Source: a bacterium
GTDB lineage: Bacteria; Actinomycetota; Acidimicrobiia; Spongiisociales; Spongiisociaceae
Direction: 5' to 3'
Length of the DNA stretch: 52,653 nt
Assembly (NCBI GenBank): GCA_026710435.1
Contig: JAPOQZ010000253.1
Coordinates: 1 to 52,653, forward strand
A program made the position numbers and the translations under genes. The notes below the pieces were generated by a model, which saw only the letters and a list, made by a program, of their open reading frames with translations, made no database searches and was not told where the DNA came from. Of the stretch, positions 35,219 to 42,809 are shown in pieces. Numbering within the stretch: position 1 is the stretch's first letter; each line of letters starts with the position of its first letter.

Positions 35219-35479
35219 GTGCCACAATCTCTATCACACACGCCGCGTGCTCGGCGACGGCTGAGAGGTCTGCCGAGACATGTACGCGACCAGATAAGAG
35301 AGTGCATTGACCGCTACAGCACCGACCCGACCAGCGCACAGGTAAGGAAACTGAAGGGCGCCGACCCGACCTTGTGGTCGCTGCGATACGGGGCCTACCG
35401 GATCACCTTCGACATCGGGACCGGAGACATCGAACTGATCGGTCACCGGCGGGATGTATACAACATGATAGGTCGTTGA
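35219..35479 (+). CDS. RelE/ParE-family toxin
   Basis: An 86-aa protein with the RelE/ParE layout: basic N-terminal helices (RARRRLRGLPRHVRDQI), then KLKG, LRYGAYRITFDI, and the C-terminal IGHRRDVYNMIGR, which matches the typical GHRxDVY end. Members cut ribosome-bound mRNA (RelE) or poison gyrase (ParE); sequence alone does not decide which. GTG start directly after the upstream gene, so translation is coupled. Confidence 0.82.
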   Translation: MPQSLSHTPRARRRLRGLPRHVRDQIRECIDRYSTDPTSAQVRKLKGADPTLWSLRYGAYRITFDIGTGDIELIGHRRDVYNMIGR

Positions 35480-35557
35480 CCGATGATGTCCACCGTTGGG
35501 CGTCGCGTACTCGCAACGGGAGGTCAGAGGCGGACATCTTGGTAACTGGTAGCCGTC

Positions 35558-37867
35558 TTACGCGACACCAGGGTCGATCAGCCCCGCTATGTAAGAGGGG
35601 GTCATGGGGCAACGGTCGATCACTGTGTCCGTCCTCCCGATAGCGTCTTCGACGGCTCCTGCCAGCGCGGCGGGAGGCCCGATCGTTCCCGCCTCGCCGA
35701 CCCCGCGCACGCCCAGAGGGTTCAACTCCGACGGAGTTTCGAAGTGATACACCTCAGGGCTGGGCATGTCGGTGGTGCGCGGTATCTGGTAGTCGAGGAA
35801 GCTGGCGGTGGCCAACTGCCCCGACTCGTCGTACAGGAGTTCTTCGGAGAGAGCAGCGCCGATTCCCTGCGCGATCCCGCCCACCACCTGCCCGTCGACG
35901 ATCATGGGGTTGATCAGCTTTCCGCAATCGTGGACGACCACATACTTCAGGATCGTCACATGTCCGGTGACGGGGTGGACTTCCACGACCGCTATGTGAG
36001 TGCCGTACGCGAACGTCACCCGGCCCGGATCGAATCCTGCCGTCGCGGTGAGGGAAGGGCCGGCGCTCGGATCGGCGCAGGCGACCACCGGCACCGAGCG
36101 CGCCGGGGCCCCGACGACAGCCACCCGCCCTTCCTGGATGGTCAGGTCACCGGGATCGACCTCCAGCAGGCCCGCCGCCCGGTCCAGCAACTGCAAGCGG
36201 AGTTCGGTGGCAGCTGCCAAGACGGCGCTACCCACGACCACCGCGGTCCGGCTGGCGATCGTGCCGCCCCCGGTCGGGACCAACTCCGTGTCTCCCTGCC
36301 GCAGCCGAACGGATTCCAATGACACGCCCAGCGCGTCGGCCGCCACCTGGCCGAGCATGGTCGCGTGGCCCTGGCCCTGCGAGGGGAGGGCAACGGTGAC
36401 CAAGACCGTCCCGTCCGGTTCCAGGGTTGCGGTGGCGGTCTCGGTTGGGCCGATCCCCGTACCTTCGATGTAGTTGGCGTATCCGATGCCGAGAAGCCGG
36501 CCCTCGGCCCTGGCTCTGGCCTGTTCCTCCTGCCAGTACCGGACGTCGGCGCGTTGGAGAGCCTCGTCGAAGACGGCTCGGTAATCACCTCCGTCGAGGC
36601 TGAGGGGGGTCCCGTCCCGGTAGCGGACACCGGCCTGGTAGGGCATCTGATCGCCCGTGATGAGGTTCCGCTGCCTGAGAACGGCCGGATCGACTCCGAG
36701 TACCCGGGCTGCAACGTCGATGATCCGTTCCATGGGGAAGACCGCTTCCGGCCGGCCGGCCCCCCGGTAGGCGGAGAGGGGTGCCTTGTTGGTGAGGTAC
36801 GACTCGTGGACGATGAGTGCTGCGGGGATGCGATAGGTTCCCTGCAGGTGGGCGGCGGTGTTGTATGGCACGATGAGGCTCTCGAGGTTGGAGGCCCCCG
36901 CGTCGGTGGTGAACCGGTCCCGCAGCCCGAGAAACCGGCCATCGCCGGACAGGGCGAGTTCGATATCGTGGCGCTGGTCCCGGGCGTGGACGGCGGCCAG
37001 GAAGTTCTCGGTGCGGGTCTCGACCCATTTCACCGGGGCGCCGATGCGCCGGGCGAGTTCCGGGATCAGCAACTCTTCGGGATACACCATCGACTTGATC
37101 CCGAAGCCTCCTCCGATGTCGGGCGCCACCACCCTTATCCGGCCGGGCTCTACCCCGAAGTAGGAGGCGAGGGCGTCGCGCAGCCAGTGGGGCGCCTGGT
37201 TGGACGACCACACGGTGAACACCGTCCGGGTCGGGTCAGCGATGACGCCTCGTGGTTCGATCGGGGTCCCGGTCTGGCGGCCGGACCGGAACGTCCCGCT
37301 CACCACGTGGTCGGCCCGCGAAAACGCCGAGTCCACGTCTCCCTTCCGGATCACGAAGCGGGCGGCGACGTTGTCGGGCCAGCCGTCGTTCAGTGGACCA
37401 CCATGCATGGCCTGGGACTGGTCGATGTCCATTACCGGGTCCCGAGGCTCGTAGTCAACGTACACCTCGCGGGCGCCGTCCGCGGCCGCGTACGGGCTGG
37501 TGGCAAGGACGGCCGCTACCGGTTCTCCCACGTATCGCACCCTCCCTGGCGCCAGCAGGTTGGCGTATTCGGGCCGGGTCATCACCTCGACGTGTTGCTG
37601 AAGTCCTTCAGGGGCGGGGGACCAGGTCGGCTGAGGGATGGGACCGTTGGCACGCCCGAGGTCTGCCGCCGTGAACACCCTCACGATACCGGGCGTCGAC
37701 TCCGCCCCGGAGGCATCGATCGAGATCACTTCAGCTCTGGCGAGTTGGCTGCGGACGATCGAGCAGTGGAGGGTCCCGGGAATCCGGATGTCGTCCAGAT
37801 AGCGGGTTTTCCCGGTCAGGATCGCCCGATCCTCCACCCTGCGGACGGAGGTGCCGGTGAGCTTCAA
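35558..37867 (-). CDS. CoxL-like Mo-hydroxylase large subunit, form II loop
   Basis: A 769-aa catalytic subunit starting at a TTG (37867) that overlaps the small-subunit stop (TTGA), with GGAAGGG upstream. It has RRVEDRAILTG at the N-terminus, IGGGFGIK, the loop AYRGAGR and the catalytic glutamate in GVGEAG. AYxGAGR is the form II (BMS-type) CODH-like motif, not the AYxCSFR of true form I CO dehydrogenase. Form II proteins oxidise CO poorly or act on other substrates, so CO oxidation should not be assumed. Last gene of a canonical coxM-coxS-coxL order. Distinct from the three RGFGKD-type large subunits in the window. Confidence 0.92.
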   Translation of the reverse strand: MKLTGTSVRRVEDRAILTGKTRYLDDIRIPGTLHCSIVRSQLARAEVISIDASGAESTPGIVRVFTAADLGRANGPIPQPTWSPAPEGLQQHVEVMTRPEYANLLAPGRVRYVGEPVAAVLATSPYAAADGAREVYVDYEPRDPVMDIDQSQAMHGGPLNDGWPDNVAARFVIRKGDVDSAFSRADHVVSGTFRSGRQTGTPIEPRGVIADPTRTVFTVWSSNQAPHWLRDALASYFGVEPGRIRVVAPDIGGGFGIKSMVYPEELLIPELARRIGAPVKWVETRTENFLAAVHARDQRHDIELALSGDGRFLGLRDRFTTDAGASNLESLIVPYNTAAHLQGTYRIPAALIVHESYLTNKAPLSAYRGAGRPEAVFPMERIIDVAARVLGVDPAVLRQRNLITGDQMPYQAGVRYRDGTPLSLDGGDYRAVFDEALQRADVRYWQEEQARARAEGRLLGIGYANYIEGTGIGPTETATATLEPDGTVLVTVALPSQGQGHATMLGQVAADALGVSLESVRLRQGDTELVPTGGGTIASRTAVVVGSAVLAAATELRLQLLDRAAGLLEVDPGDLTIQEGRVAVVGAPARSVPVVACADPSAGPSLTATAGFDPGRVTFAYGTHIAVVEVHPVTGHVTILKYVVVHDCGKLINPMIVDGQVVGGIAQGIGAALSEELLYDESGQLATASFLDYQIPRTTDMPSPEVYHFETPSELNPLGVRGVGEAGTIGPPAALAGAVEDAIGRTDTVIDRCPMTPSYIAGLIDPGVA

Positions 37868-38376
37868 TCCAGGCCCTTCCCGGCCGAGCGCATGGCCTCG
37901 GCCGCCCTGAGAGCGGCGGAAACGATGTTGGCGTATCCGGTGCACCGGCAGAGGTTTCCCGAGAGGCCCTCGCGGACCTCATCCTCGGTGGGTTCGGAGT
38001 TGGTGTCCAGCAGTTCGATGGTCGCCATGACGAAGCCCGAGGTGCAGAAACCGCACTGCAGGGCGTGCTCCTCCCGGAAGGCCTCCTGCACGGGATGGAG
38101 ACTCCTGTCCCCGGCGATACCTTCGATCGTCGTCACCGTCCGGCCGCCGGCCTGTACTGCGAACAGAGTGCACGATTTGATGGCACGACCGTCAAGCAGG
38201 ACGGCGCATGCTCCGCAACTGGTGGTGTCGCACCCGATCCGCACCCCGGCCAGTTCGGCTTCCTCCCGGAGGAAGTGGGCCAGCAGGAGGCGGGTATCAA
38301 CACGGGCTTCCACCGGATCGCCGTTTACGGTCATCGACACGTCCACACGGGTATCGGTCGTGACGTTGTCACCCAT
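37864..38376 (-). CDS. CoxS-like 2Fe-2S small subunit
   Basis: A 170-aa subunit with both 2Fe-2S clusters: CDTTSCGAC for the ferredoxin domain and CGFCTSG plus CRCTG in the helical domain. Transfers electrons from Mo to FAD. Overlaps the medium-subunit gene by 8 bases and the large-subunit gene by 4. Confidence 0.94.
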   Translation of the reverse strand: MGDNVTTDTRVDVSMTVNGDPVEARVDTRLLLAHFLREEAELAGVRIGCDTTSCGACAVLLDGRAIKSCTLFAVQAGGRTVTTIEGIAGDRSLHPVQEAFREEHALQCGFCTSGFVMATIELLDTNSEPTEDEVREGLSGNLCRCTGYANIVSAALRAAEAMRSAGKGLD

Positions 38377-39250
38377 GGTGGCCGTGCCCCGCCCGCTTCC
38401 AGGCCTTTCGCAGGGCTTGGCGGGTCACCATGGCTGCCACGCGGCGGCGGTACTCGGCCGACCCTCGCATGTCCGACCAGGGCTGGGCTGCGGTAGCGGC
38501 CACTCTTCCGGCTTGATCGAACAGCCTTCGGGTCGGGGCTCGGCCCCGCAGCAAGGACTCGGCCTCGACTGCCCGGATGGGTACCGGCCCGAGGTTGGTC
38601 AGAGCGATCCTGGTGTGCGTGATGGTCGACAGATCACCGGATTCCACGTACGCGGCTGCGCCGGCGATGGCGTAGTCGCCCACTTGGCGCTCGTACTTGA
38701 CGTAGGCGATTCCCGTCCCTGCCTTCTGTTTGGGAACCACGATCTCCGTGAGGATCTCGTCCGGCTCCAGGGCCGTGGCGAAGACGTCCACGAAGAAGTC
38801 ACCGGACGGAACCGTCCGGGACCCGGCCGGTCCCACGAGGGTGAACGATGCTCCGGCCGCAACCAGGGTGGCGGGATGGTCGTTGGCAGGATCACCGTGG
38901 GCGGCGTTGCCGCCGACCGTCGCCAGGTTCCTTACCAGAGGATCGGCGATGACCCGGCTCGTATCCACCAGCCCGGGCGCCCACCTGCCGGCAACCGCGG
39001 AGCGTTCGAGTGCTGCCTCGCTCACCATCGCTCCGATCAGGAGGTCTGGACCTACCTCGCGGACCTCGGCGAGGTGCGTAAGCCGTGAGATGTCGATCAG
39101 GACCCGGGGCGTGGCGAGCCGTAACTTCATCATCGGTATCAGGCTCTGGCCTCCGGCGAGGACCTTGGCCTCGTGGCCGTACCCGGCCAGTGCGCCGACG
39201 GCCTCCTCTACGGACCGCGCAGGCAGGTATTCGAAACGGGACGGATACAC
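38369..39250 (-). CDS. CoxM-like FAD-binding medium subunit
   Basis: A 293-aa flavoprotein with VLAGGQSLIPMMKLRLA and the TVGGNAAHGDPANDHPA segment that bind FAD, followed by the usual C-terminal domain. First gene of the coxMSL operon. The product passes electrons to the respiratory chain in CO dehydrogenases; the acceptor here is not known. Confidence 0.94.
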   Translation of the reverse strand: MYPSRFEYLPARSVEEAVGALAGYGHEAKVLAGGQSLIPMMKLRLATPRVLIDISRLTHLAEVREVGPDLLIGAMVSEAALERSAVAGRWAPGLVDTSRVIADPLVRNLATVGGNAAHGDPANDHPATLVAAGASFTLVGPAGSRTVPSGDFFVDVFATALEPDEILTEIVVPKQKAGTGIAYVKYERQVGDYAIAGAAAYVESGDLSTITHTRIALTNLGPVPIRAVEAESLLRGRAPTRRLFDQAGRVAATAAQPWSDMRGSAEYRRRVAAMVTRQALRKAWKRAGHGHHG

Positions 39251-39631
39251 ATGGCGCCTCTCGCCGGCTCCAGGATTGCTCCGTCAATGCTAGGTCGCCG
39301 CCCAGGTGTTGCGGAGGCGCCCGGCCCGAGTCCCGTCCGTCCGGTATCGACCATCCCCCCGAAAGGGTGCACCGATGGGCGGACGTCGACCTCACCTGTT
39401 GATGATGTTTCCCGGTTGCCGGTTAGGACCCACTGGTCGTCAAAGGGTCTTCCGCAGACGGAGCATTGCCGGTGTTGTCCTGGGTGAGCACCAATGCGCG
39501 CACGCTCCAAGTGTCGTTCAACGGACCCGTGCCCGGCTCGTCCTCACACGCCTAACCGGGAGTTCGCGATTGGTCGTTGTAGACAGTGTTGGCATTCGTT
39601 ACCATCCATCGGGTTCAGAGAAAGGAGCGCA
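39251..39631. other. Divergent intergenic region upstream of coxM
   Basis: About 380 bases. Contains the promoter candidate at 39577-39605. A minus-strand frame includes a short zinc-ribbon-like CSVCGRPFDDQWVLT stretch (around 39420-39470), but nothing around it supports a gene; it may be a decayed remnant. Confidence 0.35.
39577..39605 (+). promoter_or_regulatory. Predicted promoter of the small membrane protein gene
   Basis: TTGTAG, 17-base spacer, TACCAT (fits TANNNT). The GTG start at 39632 lies 27 bases beyond the -10, after an AAAGGAG ribosome binding site. Confidence 0.5.
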
Positions 39632-40024
39632 GTGCAAAAGGACAATCTGATGAAGGGTGCCATCCCCGGGGTGATCGCTGGCTACTTGTTCCTCGCATAC
39701 GCCGGAGGCGGCATGCAGGACATGATCGGTGGGATGGTCAATCTCAACGATTTCGGGGGTTTCATCCTCCACATCATATTCAGCGCGATTATCGGTGCCC
39801 TTTACACTGGCGTTTTCGTACCTGCTGTGAAGCTGGGCAACCCAATGATAACCATCGTCATCGGTGGTCTGATCTACGGATTGATATGGTGGATACTGGG
39901 TGGAAACCTCATCATGCCGCTCGTTGCCGGGGGCGATGTCTTCGCATTCGGTCTGGGTCCGAGCCTCTACGGCCACATCATCTTCGGTCATGCCGTCGCG
40001 TTTATGGTCGCGGCGCGCGACTAG
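39632..40024 (+). CDS. Small four-helix membrane protein, DUF6789-like
   Basis: From the GTG at 39632 the product is 130 aa with four hydrophobic segments (about residues 10-30, 42-68, 72-98 and 112-127). The GTG has AAAGGAG 5 bases upstream. The IWWILGGNLIMPL and GHIIFGHAVAF segments resemble small membrane proteins of the DUF6789/YagU type, whose role is not known. AT-richer and different in codon use from its neighbours. Own promoter and own terminator, so a single-gene unit. Confidence 0.7.
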   Translation: MQKDNLMKGAIPGVIAGYLFLAYAGGGMQDMIGGMVNLNDFGGFILHIIFSAIIGALYTGVFVPAVKLGNPMITIVIGGLIYGLIWWILGGNLIMPLVAGGDVFAFGLGPSLYGHIIFGHAVAFMVAARD

Positions 40025-40376
40025 GCGTGGTTGAGAACTCTTAGGGTCAACATCAGGGCTTCTTGACTGGTTCGTGCCGAGCCGTACCAGTGACACAACC
40101 GAGAGGAGCCGCGGATCCCATTCTGCGGCTCCTCTTGTCGTGTATCGAGCGTCCGCTCCCTATCCTGCTACGGCCGTTCGCGGCCGGCGTGAGGGCCACC
40201 GTGAGCTAGCCAGGGCGTACGCGGAACGGCCCCTGTCTGGTGGCCGACGGCTGTCCGTATGACCATCGAAACAGAATGCCACGCCCCGTACCGGCTGCTC
40301 GAGCGCCGTATAGGCCGCATAGGAGGAAGACATCCCTTCATCCACATGAGCTTGGTGGTCGGAACGGTGGCATAAC
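40025..40376. other. Intergenic region with terminator and possible leader peptide
   Basis: About 350 bases. Holds a clear hairpin terminator (40102-40135). A 38-codon frame (40259-40375) ends 1 base before the start of the Mo-hydroxylase gene; it might be a leader peptide but has no known relatives. Confidence 0.4.
40102..40135 (+). terminator. Hairpin terminator after the small membrane protein gene
   Basis: AGAGGAGCCGC and its perfect complement (11-bp arms, 12-base loop), followed by TTGT. It lies about 75 bases after the stop codon at 40024. Confidence 0.75.
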
Positions 40377-42809
40377 ATGGCTCGCATGACGCCAGCAACG
40401 GAACGCTCCGCCCGGGTTGCGGTCGGCACATCGCGGATCGGCGCCAACAATCAGCGCTTGGCTCGCGGTGACGGCGAGTACGTTGGGGACCTTCACCGGG
40501 AGGACATGCACCACCTGTCGGTGGTCCGAAGTCCCCATGCCCACGCTCGGGTCGTCTCGGTGGACGGTTCCGGAGCGCTGGCCATCGATGGGGTCGTCGA
40601 TGTGATCCTGCCTTCCGACGTGGCGGCGTCAACCCGGCCGATCCCCGAAGGCTGGGACACCGCCGAGGCCGGAGCCAGGGGAGTCGACTGGTACGCGGTC
40701 GCCCAGGGTCGGATCCGTTACGTGGGCGAAGCCGTTGCCGCGGTCGTCGCCACGGACCCCTACATCGCCAGAGCCGCCGCCGGGCAAGTCAGTGTCGAGT
40801 ACGAGGTCCTCGAAGCCATCGACTCGGCGGAGGCTGCGCTGCGGCCCGGGGCAACCAAGGTCGAACCGTCGTGGGACGACAACGTGCTGGTGGCCGACGG
40901 GTTCGAAACCGGCGACTTCGGTGCGGCTATCGCGTCGGCGGACCGTACCGCCACGGGACGGGTCAAGTCGCAGCGCTTGACGGGGGTGCCGATCGAACCG
41001 CGCGGCATCGTGGCAGAGTACGACCCGGTAGCCGACCTGCTCACCTTCTGGGAGTCGACCCAGCAGCCCCACCAGGTCCAGACTTTCCTGGCCGCCGCCC
41101 TGGGCGTCAGGGAGGCTTCGATACGCGTGATACAGACCGACGTGGGCGGGGCGTTCGGCCTGAAGCAGCCCACCTCCCAGGAGGAGGTGATCGTGGCGTT
41201 CGCGGCCCTCCGCCTGCAAAGGACGGTGCGTTGGCTGGAGACCCGCAGCGAGAGCTTCATGGTGGGAGGGCACGCCAGGGAGACGGAGTGCCGGTACCGG
41301 GTCGGGTTCGAGTCCGACGGGAACATCACCGCCCTGTCCGTGGACATAGTGGCCGATGTGGGCGCGCCCACCTCCTACCTCGGCTGGGGCATGTCATACG
41401 TGACCATGTACTCGCTGCCCACCGTCTACGAGATCGAGAACGTCCGGGTCCGCCTAACGAGCGTCGTCACGAACAAGTGTCCCTGGACCCCCTACCGGGG
41501 CTTCGGCAAGGACATCGCCTCCTTCCTGATGGACCGGGTCGTCGAGAAAGTCGCCCGCACCCTGGGCATGCCCAGCGAGGCGGTACGCCGTCGCAACTTC
41601 ATCCCCGCCGACGCGTTTCCCTACTCCCAGGCATCCGGAGCCATGCTGGACAGCGGGTCGTACGAGCAGGTGCTGGACACGGCCCTCGAGGCGATCGGCT
41701 ACCGGGAGTTCCCCGGCCTGCAGGCGGCAGCCCGGGCGGAGGGGCGTTACCTGGGTCTCGGCATCGGCCAGGAGCTCACCCCCGAAGGGGTCGCCATGCC
41801 GGGGAGTATCACCAACAACGGCTACGACGGGGCGACGGTGCGGGTGATGCCCACCGGCGACGTGATGGTCCTGGCGGGAGTCACGTCGCCGGGCAACGGC
41901 AACGAGACCGCCCTCGCCCAGATAGCGGCGGACACGCTGGGATGCGAGGTCGAGCGGGTCACCGTGGTGCAGGGCGACACCGAGTCCTGCCCCTGGGGTC
42001 TGGGGAACTACAGCTCGAGGAGCATCATCATCGGCGGATCGGCCGTGTTCGAGGCGGGCCGCGAGCTGAGGCGGCGAATGCACCTGGTGGCGGGTTCCAT
42101 GCTGGGCACCGAGCCGGAGGGACTGGCCGCAATGGATGGACGGATCTGGGTGGAAGACGAGCCGGAGCGTTCCATCGGTTTCACGGACGTCGCCGAGCGG
42201 GTCTACTGGCATGCCTTCGAGGAGCATGCCGACCTCGTCGAACCGGGCCTCGAGGCCACCCGATACTTCCGGATCCCCAACATCTACCACCAGCCCGAGC
42301 GGGACGGCCGATTCTCGGTCTACCCGACGTGGCCCAACGGGGTGGCAGCCTGCGTAGTCGAAGTAGATCCGGATACGGGCGCGGTGACCATACTCCGCTA
42401 CTGCATGGTCGAGGACGCCGGCACGATTATCAACCCGCTGCTCGCCGACGCCACCATGCACGGCGGGATCGCGCAGGGATTGGGGAGTGCGCTGTACGAG
42501 CAGGTCCGCTACGACGACAACGGGCAACTGGTCACCGCCACCCTCATGGACTACACGATTCCCACCGCCGTGGAACTCCCCCGGTTCGACCTCCGGCACC
42601 GTCACACCCCGTCGCCGTTCACACCGCTCGGCGCCAAAGGGGTGGGGGAGTCGGGCCTGGGAGCGTCTCTCGGCGCGGTGTGCAACGCCATCGAGAACGC
42701 CGTTCCCGACCTCCCCGTATGGTTCGAGGAGCTGCCGCTGACCCCCGAACGGGTCTGGAACGGAATCAGGGAGGCGCAGGATCGATCACCGGGGGAACAA
42801 CGAGCGTGA
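40377..42809 (+). CDS. Orphan Mo-hydroxylase large subunit, xanthine dehydrogenase family
   Basis: An 810-aa molybdopterin subunit with RYVGEAVAAVVAT, VGGAFGLKQP, the loop TPYRGFGKD and the catalytic glutamate in GVGESG. It is a close paralogue of the large subunit at 8472-10880 and of the following gene. No FAD or 2Fe-2S subunit gene is adjacent. It may use the electron-transfer subunits from another operon, or pair with the next gene. Substrate unknown. Confidence 0.9.
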   Translation: MARMTPATERSARVAVGTSRIGANNQRLARGDGEYVGDLHREDMHHLSVVRSPHAHARVVSVDGSGALAIDGVVDVILPSDVAASTRPIPEGWDTAEAGARGVDWYAVAQGRIRYVGEAVAAVVATDPYIARAAAGQVSVEYEVLEAIDSAEAALRPGATKVEPSWDDNVLVADGFETGDFGAAIASADRTATGRVKSQRLTGVPIEPRGIVAEYDPVADLLTFWESTQQPHQVQTFLAAALGVREASIRVIQTDVGGAFGLKQPTSQEEVIVAFAALRLQRTVRWLETRSESFMVGGHARETECRYRVGFESDGNITALSVDIVADVGAPTSYLGWGMSYVTMYSLPTVYEIENVRVRLTSVVTNKCPWTPYRGFGKDIASFLMDRVVEKVARTLGMPSEAVRRRNFIPADAFPYSQASGAMLDSGSYEQVLDTALEAIGYREFPGLQAAARAEGRYLGLGIGQELTPEGVAMPGSITNNGYDGATVRVMPTGDVMVLAGVTSPGNGNETALAQIAADTLGCEVERVTVVQGDTESCPWGLGNYSSRSIIIGGSAVFEAGRELRRRMHLVAGSMLGTEPEGLAAMDGRIWVEDEPERSIGFTDVAERVYWHAFEEHADLVEPGLEATRYFRIPNIYHQPERDGRFSVYPTWPNGVAACVVEVDPDTGAVTILRYCMVEDAGTIINPLLADATMHGGIAQGLGSALYEQVRYDDNGQLVTATLMDYTIPTAVELPRFDLRHRHTPSPFTPLGAKGVGESGLGASLGAVCNAIENAVPDLPVWFEELPLTPERVWNGIREAQDRSPGEQRA

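Noticed and set aside
35558..39250. A true CO dehydrogenase
   Set aside because: The loop is AYRGAGR, not AYxCSFR, so CO oxidation is not supported by the active-site motif.
39420..39510. Zinc-ribbon-like CSVCGRPF stretch
   Set aside because: Only one pair of cysteines, no supporting start site, and the rest of the frame looks non-coding.
40871..42805. Very long open frame continuing upstream of the second orphan large subunit
   Set aside because: The upstream part is an out-of-frame shadow of the first large-subunit gene; similarity begins only after the GTG at 42806.
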